A model generated the notes under the pieces. That model saw only the letters and a program-made list of their open reading frames with translations. It was not told the origin of the DNA and searched no databases. Below are positions 15,436-24,532 of a DNA stretch of 48,569 nucleotides, one piece after another (the stretch's first letter is position 1; each line of letters begins with the position of its first letter). Origin of the DNA: Coprosoma sp963632935. Its GTDB lineage: Bacteria > Bacillota_I > Bacilli_A > RF39 > UBA660. The stretch is taken from positions 1-48,569 of the forward strand of contig CAVGWA010000008.1 in assembly GCA_963632935.1 (NCBI GenBank). The letters run 5' to 3'. The position numbers and the translations under genes were made by a program.

Positions 15436-16095
15436 ATGCAAGAAAATTTAAAACTTAGTGAAGCTTTTTTTAAAGTTAAAACATTAATAAAAAAGGAACT
15501 TAATATCAATGAAGCGTTAACTGATGAAGAAATAAAAAATAATTTAGAATTTATAATAAGAGCATACGAAGAAGAATTTGAAAAAGATTATTCTTCATTA
15601 TTTATCTATACATATTGTAGTAATCTTTTAAATAATACAATGGATGAAATTATAAATTTTACCTCAAACAGAAAGCCAATGGATAATAATGGAAAATATG
15701 TTATATTAAATCAAGAAAGAAATGATATGAATACCTCTTTACAAATGCTTGGAATAAATTATCTAAATAATTCATTTGTCAGTAAAATAACTAATAAAAC
15801 ATTTAAAATTAATCAAACAGTTAATGAAATAATAAATAATAACGATATTTTTATAAGGCCACCTAAAGGTAACCCCAAATTACTTGGACCACATATTACA
15901 TCAACAATTGTTTATGATACAAATTATTGGATTCAATTTAAAAAAGATATTTGTAAATATATAAATGATTTTGAAAATATTTTTGATAAAGAAACAATAA
16001 AAAATTATTATACTATAGTTAAATTGTATGGTGCATTTACTACCGCTTTAAATATATGTGAAACATTAAAAGGAGAAAATCATGTCAAAAATTAA
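15436..16095 (+). CDS. Hypothetical protein upstream of and overlapping eno
   Basis: 219 residues, soluble, mostly helical, no signal peptide. The only memorable segment is FIRPPKGNPKLLGPHITS (about 137-154). I recognise no family. A TATAAT-like -10 and a GAGGAA ribosome site precede ATG 15436. Its last 14 nt overlap eno, whose ribosome site (AGGAGA) lies inside this gene, so the pair is co-transcribed. Confidence 0.75.
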   Translation: MQENLKLSEAFFKVKTLIKKELNINEALTDEEIKNNLEFIIRAYEEEFEKDYSSLFIYTYCSNLLNNTMDEIINFTSNRKPMDNNGKYVILNQERNDMNTSLQMLGINYLNNSFVSKITNKTFKINQTVNEIINNNDIFIRPPKGNPKLLGPHITSTIVYDTNYWIQFKKDICKYINDFENIFDKETIKNYYTIVKLYGAFTTALNICETLKGENHVKN

Positions 16096-17317
16096 AGATA
16101 TAAAAGCAAGAGAAATACTTGATTCAAGAGGAAATCCAACTGTAGAAGTTGATATTATTTTAGAAAATGGAATATTTGCTAGAGCGTCAGTTCCATCAGG
16201 AGCCTCAACAGGTTCTAAAGAAGCTATAGAACTTAGAGATAATGATAAAAAAAGATATATGGGTAAAGGTGTTCTAACAGCTGTTAGTAATGTAAATAAT
16301 ATTTTAAAAAAGCCATTAATTGGAATGGAAACAGGCAAACAAAAGGAAATAGATGATATACTAATTTCATTAGATGATACAGAAAATAAAAGCAAATATG
16401 GTGCAAACGCAATATTAGGAATTTCCCTAGCATATTTAAAAGCAACCGCACTAGATAAAAATATTCCATTACATAAATTATTTGGTGATAACATATCTAT
16501 GCCTACTGCTATGATGAACATACTAAATGGTGGAATGCATGCAGATAATGGATTAGATTTTCAAGAATTTATGATTATACCAAATGCTAAAACTTTTAAA
16601 GAAAGGCTAAGAATTGGAAGCGAAGTATTTCATAATTTAAAAGACGTATTACATAAAAATGGATATAATACTTCTGTTGGTGATGAAGGTGGATTTGCTC
16701 CAAATTTAAATACAAATGAAGAAGCTTTAGATATGATTATAAAAGCTATTATAAAAGCAGAATATAAACCAGGAGTAGACGTTAATATTGCATTAGATGT
16801 AGCATCAAGTGAATTTTATGAAAATGGAATTTATAATTTAAAAGGGGCTAATTTAAAATTAACTACCGATGAACTTATTGAATATTATCAAAGTTTAATT
16901 GATAAATATCCAATCGTTTCTATTGAAGACCCTGTTGATGAAAATGATTGGGAAGGTTTTCAAAAAATAACTGAAAAATTTGGAAATAAAGTTGATTTAG
17001 TTGGAGATGATTTATTTGTAACTAATAAAAAATATCTTCAAAAGGGTATTGATATGCATGCTGGCAATGCGATTTTAATTAAAATGAATCAAATTGGAAC
17101 AGTTAGTGAAACAATTGAAACAATTAAACTAGCTCATAAAAATGGTTATAAAACTATAATATCACATCGAAGTGGTGAAACTGAAGATACATCAATTGCA
17201 TCTTTGGCTGTTGGTTTAAATACTAAAAAAATAAAAACAGGTTCATTATCAAGAACTGATAGGACGTGTAAATATAATGAACTATTAAGAATTGAAGAGG
17301 AAATATATGAAAAATAA
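16082..17317 (+). CDS. eno: Enolase
   Basis: 411 residues. It converts 2-phosphoglycerate to phosphoenolpyruvate. Diagnostic motifs are AREILDSRGNPTVEVD at the N-terminus, PSGASTGSKEA, NGGMHADNGLDFQEFMI, GDEGGFAPN, Mg ligands in ALDVASSEF / SIEDPVDENDW / GDDLFVTN, ILIKMNQIGTVSET with the catalytic lysine, and SHRSGETEDTSIASLAVG. It is about 20 residues shorter than typical bacterial enolases. It overlaps the gene before it and the pseudopilin gene after it. Confidence 0.98.
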   Translation: MSKIKDIKAREILDSRGNPTVEVDIILENGIFARASVPSGASTGSKEAIELRDNDKKRYMGKGVLTAVSNVNNILKKPLIGMETGKQKEIDDILISLDDTENKSKYGANAILGISLAYLKATALDKNIPLHKLFGDNISMPTAMMNILNGGMHADNGLDFQEFMIIPNAKTFKERLRIGSEVFHNLKDVLHKNGYNTSVGDEGGFAPNLNTNEEALDMIIKAIIKAEYKPGVDVNIALDVASSEFYENGIYNLKGANLKLTTDELIEYYQSLIDKYPIVSIEDPVDENDWEGFQKITEKFGNKVDLVGDDLFVTNKKYLQKGIDMHAGNAILIKMNQIGTVSETIETIKLAHKNGYKTIISHRSGETEDTSIASLAVGLNTKKIKTGSLSRTDRTCKYNELLRIEEEIYEK

Positions 17318-17672
17318 AGGTTTTACTTTAATAGAACTACTAGGAACAATTGTAATTTTATCTGCAATACTGTTAATAATTGTTCCTAGTGTAACTAGTA
17401 ATATTAAAAAAAGTCAAACAAATGCAGATAAAAATACCAAAGAAAATATTATTTTGTCCGCACAAAATTGGGCTAGTGATAATAAAACAATCTTAAATAA
17501 TAAAACGACATATAATCTTTCTTTAGTAACACTTCAAGACGGTGGTTATTTAGAAAAAAATATAAAATTACCTTCAACCAGTGAAACAATAGAAGATGCT
17601 TGCGTAACCATAACGGTTAAACAGACTGAAAATAAAACGGTATATTCATATGCGTACAAAGATAATTGTTAA
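17307..17672 (+). CDS. Type IV pilin-like protein (N-terminal methylation motif)
   Basis: 121 residues. MKNKGFTLIELLGTIVIL is a class III prepilin signal: cleavage after the glycine, methylated Phe, and Glu at +5, followed by a 20-residue hydrophobic helix. The rest is a small polar domain with two cysteines (EDACVTI and the C-terminal NC). The ATG at 17307 is preferred to an upstream TTG because the basic leader is then of normal length. It overlaps the end of eno by 11 nt. A second pseudopilin follows 16 nt later. No prepilin peptidase or assembly ATPase is in the window. Confidence 0.85.
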   Translation: MKNKGFTLIELLGTIVILSAILLIIVPSVTSNIKKSQTNADKNTKENIILSAQNWASDNKTILNNKTTYNLSLVTLQDGGYLEKNIKLPSTSETIEDACVTITVKQTENKTVYSYAYKDNC

Positions 17673-17688
17673 TGAAAGTAGGGATAAT

Positions 17689-18054
17689 ATGAAAAAGGGA
17701 TTTACATTAGTTGAATTACTCGCTGTAATTTCCATTTTAGGTATAATTGTTTTAATAGTCACAACTTCAGTTATTGATACATTAACTAAAACAAAATCAT
17801 CACTTTCAAATACTCAAATTTCGACAATAGAAAAAGCTGCTGAAAACTGGGGAACAGTAAACGCAGATAAAATGCCTCTTGATTCTACAGAACTTAAAGT
17901 TGATATAAATACATTATCAAATGATGGCTATTTAGATAGTTCTAATTTAAAAGATCCTAAAAACAACTCACAAATATGTGGTGTTGTTAAAATCAAATAT
18001 GATAACGAAAAAAATCAATATAAATACACATTTGTACAAAATACATGTAAATAA
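17689..18054 (+). CDS. Type IV pilin-like protein, second copy
   Basis: 121 residues. MKKGFTLVELLAVISILGI is the prepilin peptidase and helix motif. The C-terminal domain resembles the upstream pseudopilin in length and in its paired cysteines (QICGVV, QNTCK), so the two look like tandem duplicates. ATG 17689 lies about 8 nt after a GGGA-type ribosome site; upstream in-frame codons lack one. They could form a ComGC-like competence/secretion filament, or minor pilins; assembly genes must be elsewhere. Confidence 0.87.
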   Translation: MKKGFTLVELLAVISILGIIVLIVTTSVIDTLTKTKSSLSNTQISTIEKAAENWGTVNADKMPLDSTELKVDINTLSNDGYLDSSNLKDPKNNSQICGVVKIKYDNEKNQYKYTFVQNTCK

Positions 18055-18359
18055 ACATTAAGATAAAAAAATGATGAAATATAATTTTCTCAAAGCTGGC
18101 GTGTAAATTTATTATATTTCAATTTAAAGAACATAAGCTAACTTTATTAAAAAACACTGTTAGCTTTTTATATATTTGATAAATTTCTTCCAATATATTT
18201 TCTTTAATAGTAAAACATTATTTCAATTTAGTATCAGCATATTAAATTTTTCAGATTTTAATTTTGCTATTTTTAAAACTATTTATTTTACACTTTGTGT
18301 ATATAACTTAACTTAAAAATCTATTTGTTATGTGCTATAATTAGATAGTTGGTGATGGT
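18055..18359. other. Intergenic region with two inverted repeats
   Basis: No gene is seen. TGAAATATAAT (18075-18085) and ATTATATTTCA (18111-18121) form a perfect 11-bp inverted repeat around a loop that contains TGGCGTGTAAATT, a 13-mer also present near 25792. A terminator-like hairpin follows, and the rest is plain A+T-rich leader to the PAP2 gene. Confidence 0.55.
18135..18168 (+). terminator. Terminator downstream of the pseudopilins
   Basis: AAGCTAAC (18135-18142) pairs with GTTAGCTT (18159-18166), followed by T residues. Confidence 0.7.
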
Positions 18360-18956
18360 ATGAAAAAGAAATATATTTTAACTGTAACATTAATTATTTT
18401 ATTTATTACAATAGCTTATTTAGTTAAAAGTGATAATATAAAGTGGTTTGATAGTTTTGTCTATAAAATAGTTACATTAAATAAATTATCTACAATGACA
18501 GCTTTTTATAAATTTATAACTCAGTTTTCAAATGAATTTATGATTTTATTAATTTGTTTTGTTTCTTTTATAGTTTTTAAAAACAAAAAATATGGGTTAT
18601 TAATTTCTTTAAACGCTATGTTAGTTTTCTTAATCAATTATATTTTGAAATCAATTTTTACAAGATCTAGACCTTTTGATTTAATGCTTATATTTGAAAG
18701 TGGTTATAGCTTTCCATCGGGTCATGCAATGGTATCTTTAAGTTTTTATGGATTTATTATATATTTAATTAACAAATTAAATTTAGATAAAAAAATAAAA
18801 ATATTTTTCAGTATTTTATTAATAATTTTAATCATATTAATTGGCCTTAGTCGTATTTATTTAGGCGTTCATTATCCATCTGATGTTTTAGCTGGTTATT
18901 TAATTAGTTTAGCTTATTTAATAATATATATATCAATTGGTGAAAAATATGTCTAA
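18360..18956 (+). CDS. PAP2 family membrane phosphatase
   Basis: 198 residues with about six membrane segments. It has all three parts of the phosphatidic-acid-phosphatase signature: KSIFTRSRP, PSGHAM and GLSRIYLGVHYPSDVLAG, with the catalytic histidines. It probably dephosphorylates a lipid phosphate such as undecaprenyl pyrophosphate or phosphatidylglycerophosphate at the membrane. ATG 18360 follows GGTGATGG. It overlaps the next membrane gene by 8 nt. Confidence 0.9.
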   Translation: MKKKYILTVTLIILFITIAYLVKSDNIKWFDSFVYKIVTLNKLSTMTAFYKFITQFSNEFMILLICFVSFIVFKNKKYGLLISLNAMLVFLINYILKSIFTRSRPFDLMLIFESGYSFPSGHAMVSLSFYGFIIYLINKLNLDKKIKIFFSILLIILIILIGLSRIYLGVHYPSDVLAGYLISLAYLIIYISIGEKYV

Positions 18957-19440
18957 ATATATTAAAAATATAATATTAATTGGTTTATTTTCTTTATTAA
19001 TTTCTTTTTTATATATTAATATTAAGCAAGTCATGATAAAAATAAATACAGAAAATTTTATTAATGGTTCTAATGTTTTAGGAATGTATGTAACAACATC
19101 AAATGTGAACATTAATTATTTGAATTTATTTTTAATTGTATTATTCATAAGTATTTTATATTATTTTTTATCATCATTTTTAATAAGTTTTATTTTTAAA
19201 ATTAATTTTTTAGATATATTTAATATAATATCTAATAACATTATTTTGATTATTGGAATAATTATTTCATTTTTCTTTTTAAATAGTTTATATTTAGTTT
19301 ATATAATATTAATAATTTGTTTTATTCTTTATTTAAAGTTTATTTATGATAATTTAAATTTATCTATAAAAAATAAAATTATATGTTTATTTATAATTAT
19401 TTTATTATTTTTTGAATTATTAATAATAAATATTGTTTAA
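18949..19440 (+). CDS. Hypothetical integral membrane protein
   Basis: 163 residues, almost entirely hydrophobic, with about four or five predicted membrane helices (around 7-25, 55-78, 85-105 and 110-160). ATG 18949 is chosen inside the end of the PAP2 gene, overlapping by 8 nt. There is no motif I recognise. Its translation overlap suggests it works with the PAP2 enzyme. Confidence 0.7.
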   Translation: MSKYIKNIILIGLFSLLISFLYINIKQVMIKINTENFINGSNVLGMYVTTSNVNINYLNLFLIVLFISILYYFLSSFLISFIFKINFLDIFNIISNNIILIIGIIISFFFLNSLYLVYIILIICFILYLKFIYDNLNLSIKNKIICLFIIILLFFELLIINIV

Positions 19441-19484
19441 AAACTTTTCTTTTTACTCATTATGTAGTAGAAAGGAGTTTTTTA

Positions 19485-20258
19485 ATGGCAAAACATAAAG
19501 TTGAAATTTCTAATGTAAATACTGCAGAACTTGAAATTTTATCAAATGAAAAACAAATTGAATTATTTAAAAAATATCAAAGTGGTGATGCTAATGCGAA
19601 GGAGATTTTAATTAAAGGCAATCTAAGATTAGTTCTTTCTGTTTTAAAAAATTTTAATGGTAGATGTGATAATATGGATGATTTATTTCAAGTAGGAACA
19701 ATTGGCTTGATTAAGGCGATTGATAATTTTGATTTGTCTCATGAAGTTCATTTCAGCACGTATGCAGTTCCCATGATATTAGGAGAAGTAAAAAGATATT
19801 TAAGGGATAATAGTAGTTTAAGAATATCTAGAAGTATTAAAGATACAGCATATAAAGCATTAAAATTAAAAGAAAAATTAACTTATCAAAATAATGAAGA
19901 ACCATCAATTAATTTAATTGCACATGAAATGAATTTACCTGAATGGGAAGTTGGATTTGCCCTTAATTCATTAAAAGATACAGTTAGTATGTTTGAACCA
20001 ATATATAGCGATGGAGGAGATGTAATATATTTAGCTGATCAATTATCTAATGATAATTCAATGTATGACCAAGAAACTATAATTGCTTTAAAAAAAGCTT
20101 TAAATGAAATAAAAGATAAAGAAAAATATATTATTACTCAAAGATATTTAATTGGCAAGACGCAAACAGAATTAGCTGATGAAATAGGTATTAGTCAAGC
20201 ACAGATATCAAGACTTGAAAAAAATGGTTTATCTAAAATAAAAAAACTAATTAAATAG
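19485..20258 (+). CDS. sigG: Sporulation sigma factor SigG
   Basis: 257 residues. The N-terminus KVEISNVNTAEL is characteristic of SigG, followed by region 2 (GNLRLVLSV, MDDLFQVGTIGLIKAIDNFDLSHEVHFSTYA, VPMILGEVKRYLRD), region 3 (SRSIKDTAYKAL) and region 4 (KTQTELADEIGISQAQISRLEK). SigG directs late forespore transcription in endospore formers. Unlike in Bacillus it does not sit behind spoIIGA-sigE; a PAP2/membrane gene pair precedes it. AAAGGAG gives ATG 19485. The presence of sigG argues that the lineage sporulates or recently did. Confidence 0.9.
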   Translation: MAKHKVEISNVNTAELEILSNEKQIELFKKYQSGDANAKEILIKGNLRLVLSVLKNFNGRCDNMDDLFQVGTIGLIKAIDNFDLSHEVHFSTYAVPMILGEVKRYLRDNSSLRISRSIKDTAYKALKLKEKLTYQNNEEPSINLIAHEMNLPEWEVGFALNSLKDTVSMFEPIYSDGGDVIYLADQLSNDNSMYDQETIIALKKALNEIKDKEKYIITQRYLIGKTQTELADEIGISQAQISRLEKNGLSKIKKLIK

Positions 20259-20317
20259 GATGCCTTACCGCACCCTTTTAATGTATAATAGAATAAAATA
20301 ATGTAGGAGTGATTTGT

Positions 20318-21037
20318 ATGAAACCAGTTATAGGAATTATTGGACCAAGAATATTTAATAAAACTAATCCTTTTAAATGTCAAACAAGATTTGTTGATAA
20401 TTTTGCAAAAAGGATTATTGAATCTGGAGGAATTCCAATTGGTATATTTTTTCCTTCAGAAAAATTTAATAAAGAAGTTTTAAATTTATGTGATGGTTTA
20501 ATTTTTCAAGGTGGTCCTCATTTGGGTAGTTCCCATATTTGTGCGATGCATTATGCTTATATACATAAAATACCTGTTTTAGGAGTATGTTTAGGCATGC
20601 AAACAATGGCTGGATATGAGTTGTATAGAAAAAATTATAATGATAAATTATCTTTTAAAGATATAGAAAATAATTTTAAATATGTAGATGAAAATAAATA
20701 TTTATATGAGAAAAAAGGGCATAATAATTTAGATCCATTTGATATAAGTAAAATTGATGCGTGTAAGCACAAAATAATTTTAAATAAAAATAGTAAACTT
20801 TATAATATTTATAAAGATGATATTTATGAACCATCATTACATAATTCTATAGCTAAAGAAGAAATATTCAAAGGTGGTATATTTAAAGTGGTTGGTAGAA
20901 GTTTAGATGGAGTTATTGAAGCTTTAGAATGTAAAGATAGTTGGATGATTGGAGTTCAATTCCATCCAGAGTTAGAAGATAAAAATTTAAAATTATTTAA
21001 AGAATTTATAAGGCAGTGTAATTTGACAAAAAGGTAA
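20318..21037 (+). CDS. Class I glutamine amidotransferase-like peptidase C26 (gamma-glutamyl hydrolase type)
   Basis: 239 residues. The nucleophile elbow GVCLGMQ (Cys91), GLIFQGGPH near 60 and VQFHPELE near 223 give the Cys-His-Glu triad of the PuuD/peptidase C26 family, which hydrolyses gamma-glutamyl amide bonds. The ATG at 20318 follows AGGAG by 8 nt; an upstream GTG lies in the ribosome site. The serine hydrolase gene follows 38 nt later. A role in gamma-glutamyl-linked peptide or GABA metabolism is family knowledge; the substrate here is open. Confidence 0.87.
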   Translation: MKPVIGIIGPRIFNKTNPFKCQTRFVDNFAKRIIESGGIPIGIFFPSEKFNKEVLNLCDGLIFQGGPHLGSSHICAMHYAYIHKIPVLGVCLGMQTMAGYELYRKNYNDKLSFKDIENNFKYVDENKYLYEKKGHNNLDPFDISKIDACKHKIILNKNSKLYNIYKDDIYEPSLHNSIAKEEIFKGGIFKVVGRSLDGVIEALECKDSWMIGVQFHPELEDKNLKLFKEFIRQCNLTKR

Positions 21038-21075
21038 AAAAATTTATAATAATTTTTCAGAGATGTGGTGTTATT

Positions 21076-22482
21076 ATGAACAAAGATTTATATAAGGGTA
21101 TCATTACTAAAGAAAAAAGTAAGTTAATTAACGAACTTATTTCTAATGGCAAATTAAAAAAATACGGATATTTAATTGATATGTTTGAAAAGGAAACATA
21201 TCTTCTTTTAGAAATGATAGATAGAAATCCAATAGATATTTATAATGAAATAATTAAAGAATATTTAAAAATAGTTAAAGGTATTTCTATGATTACACCA
21301 GGTCTTTCTACTGGAATAAAAGACTCTAAAAGTAATATTTATTTATATACTTATGATGGCATTACTTGTAGTGGCAATGAAATTAATGAAAATACTCGTT
21401 TTGATGTAGCTAGTGTAACAAAATTATTTACTAGTTTAGAAGCTTTAAAAATGCATGAGGATGGATTAATTGATTTGAATAAAAATGTATCACAAATAAA
21501 TAAAAAATATAAAAATTTAAATATACCCATAGAAAAAATGGCTAAGTTTTATTATGAATTAAGAACTGATGGTAGGTTAGATGATGACATATCTTTTGAA
21601 GAGTTACAAAGAAGACTATCATTTACCAAAATTATTTCAGATAATACATTTTTATATAGTGATATTCCTTTTATTATTTTAAAAGATTTACTTCCTTATT
21701 CTGATAAGTATTTTAAAAAATATTTTAATGATGAGTTGAATATGCTTCAAACTAGTTATGATAATTTTGGAATTATTACAGGTGGTAGTGATAATCTTCC
21801 GTATGATTCTAAAGCTAGATTGTTTGAAAAATATAATATATATCCAGGTCATGCTGGCATTTATAGTACTTCTTATGATTTAGTTAAATTATTTGATGGA
21901 TTAAATAATGACTTTTTATCTTCAAATTCCATTAAAAATTTAATTACACCAGCTCACGATGAACATATTTTATTAGATAATGATGAAAGTTTAAAATTAA
22001 AAAAAGATAATAACATTTATAATGTAACGAGAGCTATGGGCGTTTATATTAAACATCCAGAAGGAATAAAAGTATGTGAACTTACCGATGTTTTAAGTAC
22101 CGATGCTTTTGCTATTACAGGTTTTACCGGTTCTTATGCAGTATTTGATTTAAAAAATGGTTTAACAGCTAATATACTTGCTAATCCACTTTCAAGTGAT
22201 AAGATAAGAAAGATAACAATAGATAATAAAAAATTTACTATTGCTGATTGTCATAAAAAAATTAAAGATGGCACCCAATTTAAAGTATGTGGTAAAGTAT
22301 CTCAAGTTGGTGATGAAAAAATTCCATTTACTAGAATTACAAATACATTAAAGGAAAGTCAAATATATACTTTACTTAAATTAAGATTAGCCAAAAAAGT
22401 TTTAATGAAAAAAGCAGAAATTTTGAATAGTGAATTATTGAAAGAAAATGTTGATGAAACATTTAAATTGAAGGCAAAATAA
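21076..22482 (+). CDS. Beta-lactamase/class C PBP-fold serine hydrolase, apparently cytoplasmic
   Basis: 468 residues. FDVASVTKLFTS supplies the SxxK catalytic pair (Ser113, Lys116). LYSDIPF may be the Tyr-containing second motif, and AITGFTGSYAVF the KTG-like third. It fits PF00144 (class C beta-lactamase and D-aminopeptidase group). There is no signal peptide or membrane segment, so it probably acts inside the cell on a D-amino acid or peptide ester, not on beta-lactams. It lies just after the C26 peptidase on the same strand, so the two hydrolases may form one catabolic operon. Confidence 0.8.
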   Translation: MNKDLYKGIITKEKSKLINELISNGKLKKYGYLIDMFEKETYLLLEMIDRNPIDIYNEIIKEYLKIVKGISMITPGLSTGIKDSKSNIYLYTYDGITCSGNEINENTRFDVASVTKLFTSLEALKMHEDGLIDLNKNVSQINKKYKNLNIPIEKMAKFYYELRTDGRLDDDISFEELQRRLSFTKIISDNTFLYSDIPFIILKDLLPYSDKYFKKYFNDELNMLQTSYDNFGIITGGSDNLPYDSKARLFEKYNIYPGHAGIYSTSYDLVKLFDGLNNDFLSSNSIKNLITPAHDEHILLDNDESLKLKKDNNIYNVTRAMGVYIKHPEGIKVCELTDVLSTDAFAITGFTGSYAVFDLKNGLTANILANPLSSDKIRKITIDNKKFTIADCHKKIKDGTQFKVCGKVSQVGDEKIPFTRITNTLKESQIYTLLKLRLAKKVLMKKAEILNSELLKENVDETFKLKAK

Positions 22483-22498
22483 TTTCAAAATTGTATAG

Positions 22499-22537
22499 AA
22501 AATCACTAAAAATTCAAATTTTGTGATTTTTATTTTT
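22499..22537 (+). terminator. Terminator after the serine hydrolase
   Basis: AAAATCAC (22499-22506) pairs with GTGATTTT (22523-22530), followed by a T-rich tail. Confidence 0.7.
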
Positions 22538-22567
22538 TAATTGTTTGAATATATTTATTAAATTTGG

Positions 22568-22599
22568 TATACTTGTTACAGTAAATCTTGTAACAGTAT
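22568..22599 (+). promoter_or_regulatory. Extended -10 promoter with downstream dyad (candidate operator)
   Basis: TGGTATACT carries -10 TATACT at 22568-22573. Directly downstream lie TTGTTACAGTA (22574-22584) and TTGTAACAGTA (22589-22599). Their cores TGTTACA and TGTAACA are exact reverse complements, spaced 15 nt apart. The position over the transcription start suggests a repressor site for the ricin-domain surface protein. Confidence 0.5.
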
Positions 22600-22636
22600 A
22601 GGTAATAATAGGCGTAAAATGGAAATGGGTGATAAT

Positions 22637-24475
22637 ATGCACAAAAATGGAAATATTGTTATTTTTGTTTTATTTGTAATACTTTTATGTATGGCAGTTG
22701 GTTATTCAGCATTTCAATCAACTTTGAATATATCAGGCGTTTCTAAAATAACAAGTAATTGGGATATAGAAATAACAAATATTAGAAGTAGTAATTTAAA
22801 AACAAATGGATATGATATTGAAAATCCTGTTTATACTAAAAGTAGTGCTAATTTCAAATCTGGTTTAATTAAACCTGGTGATACTATGATTTATGAAGTT
22901 GAAGTTAGTAACCTAGGAACAATTGACGGTAAAATTTCTATAACAAATTTTAGTTGTGGGAATAATTCATCAATTATATGTAAAGTTGGTCAATTTTCGG
23001 GTAAGTCTTATGATGATAATTGGAATTTAGTTAGTTCTAATTTAGAAATGGATGTAGCCGATGGTAAGACTGATTTTTCAACGAAGGGTATAACTATTAA
23101 TTCAAAAGAAAAAAAATATTTATATATTAGTGTTACATTTGATAGTAATGCCACTAGTGTTCCTAGCAATACTTCTGCTGAGATAACTTTAAATTTAAAT
23201 TACGTTCAAAATGATGGCAATACTGTAAAAGATGCTTATTTATTAACATATGATTATTCTACTAATGGTGGTAGTTATTCTACTTTAGATCGGGCTTATT
23301 ATAAAGCCTTAGATGAAGTTGATTTAACACCAACTGCATTTAAATCATCTACTTTATTTTTAGGATGGAATACAGATAAAAATGCTAGTAATGGATTAGA
23401 TTCTTATCAAATTAATAAAGATACGGTTTTGTATGCCATATTTTCTAAAAAAATAGAAGTTGTATTTACTGAAAGTGGTACAAACCCTAAAACAGTTAAA
23501 ATATCTTTACCACGGGAGTGTAGTGGTGTATACACATGCACATATCAAAAAAATAATGAAGCTGAAGTTACTGTAACAAATGATACAGAAGTGACTTATA
23601 CTGAAGATGGTAGTTTAGTTGTTAAAATATCTAATGTTAAAAGTAGTATAAGTACAAGCTATATGGTTAATATTGTTGATGATGCCACTTTAAATTTAAA
23701 TAGTAATTCTGCAGTTCAAAATGGTAATTGTTCATATTGGTTTGGATGCGGAATTAGAATTGATGATGAAAATGGTGGTACAGTAAACCTTAATGGTGGA
23801 GTTATTCAAAACAACAATAAAATAGCAATTCATGCTGGTTCTAAAAGTACTGTTAATATAAATAGCGGAAAAATAATTAATAATAGTATGAATGATAAAT
23901 ATAGTGGTGGTATTAACTCAATTGGTACAGTAAATTATATAAATGGAACTATAAAAGATAATACTAGTACTGATATTTCAGCTAATAATTTTAAAATTTA
24001 TGATGATGGTAAATTTTATGATAAAAAATTAAAATATACATCTACTAAATCATTTAGCTTAGGTAATTATATTGATACTAATTATAGGCTAGATGTTGAT
24101 GATGCTACTGTAGCTGATAATACAAATATTAAATTGTGGAAGTATAACCAATCTAATGCCCAAAGTTGGAAACTACTACCTAGTAGTGCTGATGGTGATG
24201 TTATATATTATTTTCAAAGTCAAATTGCTGGTTCTCAATATATGTGGATTTCAAATAATTCTTTTGATGATGGGACAAATGTTATAACACATTCTATGAA
24301 TGAGAAAAACGGTGGTTATTGGTATTTAGTGAAAACAAATGATTATTACTATATTAAAGCTATTAATAATAATATGTGTTTAGATGTTGCTGATACTAGT
24401 TTAACTAATGGCGTAAACGTTTTAATTTCTACTTGTAGTGATAGTAAATCTCAAAGATGGAAATTTGTATCATAA
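22637..24475 (+). CDS. Secreted/surface protein with InlB-type repeat and ricin-type lectin domain
   Basis: 612 residues. An N-terminal hydrophobic segment ending in VGYSAFQSTLNISG (about 10-35) resembles the TasA/camelysin-type export signal. A beta-rich domain with NLGTIDGKISI lies around 60-200. A Listeria-Bacteroides (Flg_new) repeat at about 204-267 shows FLGWNTDKNA and VLYAIFSK. An Asn/Gly-rich beta-helix-like stretch (about 350-460) precedes a ricin B-type QxW domain (about 484-612) with NAQSWKLL and KSQRWKF. It probably binds glycans at the surface. The ATG at 22637 has a GGGTGAT ribosome site; ATG 22619 and 22625 are upstream alternatives. Confidence 0.82.
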   Translation: MHKNGNIVIFVLFVILLCMAVGYSAFQSTLNISGVSKITSNWDIEITNIRSSNLKTNGYDIENPVYTKSSANFKSGLIKPGDTMIYEVEVSNLGTIDGKISITNFSCGNNSSIICKVGQFSGKSYDDNWNLVSSNLEMDVADGKTDFSTKGITINSKEKKYLYISVTFDSNATSVPSNTSAEITLNLNYVQNDGNTVKDAYLLTYDYSTNGGSYSTLDRAYYKALDEVDLTPTAFKSSTLFLGWNTDKNASNGLDSYQINKDTVLYAIFSKKIEVVFTESGTNPKTVKISLPRECSGVYTCTYQKNNEAEVTVTNDTEVTYTEDGSLVVKISNVKSSISTSYMVNIVDDATLNLNSNSAVQNGNCSYWFGCGIRIDDENGGTVNLNGGVIQNNNKIAIHAGSKSTVNINSGKIINNSMNDKYSGGINSIGTVNYINGTIKDNTSTDISANNFKIYDDGKFYDKKLKYTSTKSFSLGNYIDTNYRLDVDDATVADNTNIKLWKYNQSNAQSWKLLPSSADGDVIYYFQSQIAGSQYMWISNNSFDDGTNVITHSMNEKNGGYWYLVKTNDYYYIKAINNNMCLDVADTSLTNGVNVLISTCSDSKSQRWKFVS

Positions 24476-24532
24476 ATTATTGTAAAAGGCATTGTAAGAT
24501 AAATTAATTTTTGATGTAGGAGCTGATATAAA

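Noticed and set aside
18075..18121. 11-bp inverted repeat after the pseudopilins as a riboswitch or small RNA
   Set aside because: The arms are pure A/T apart from one G/C pair and the loop has no conserved aptamer motif. Only the shared 13-mer with the 25792 region is notable, and it is too short to interpret.
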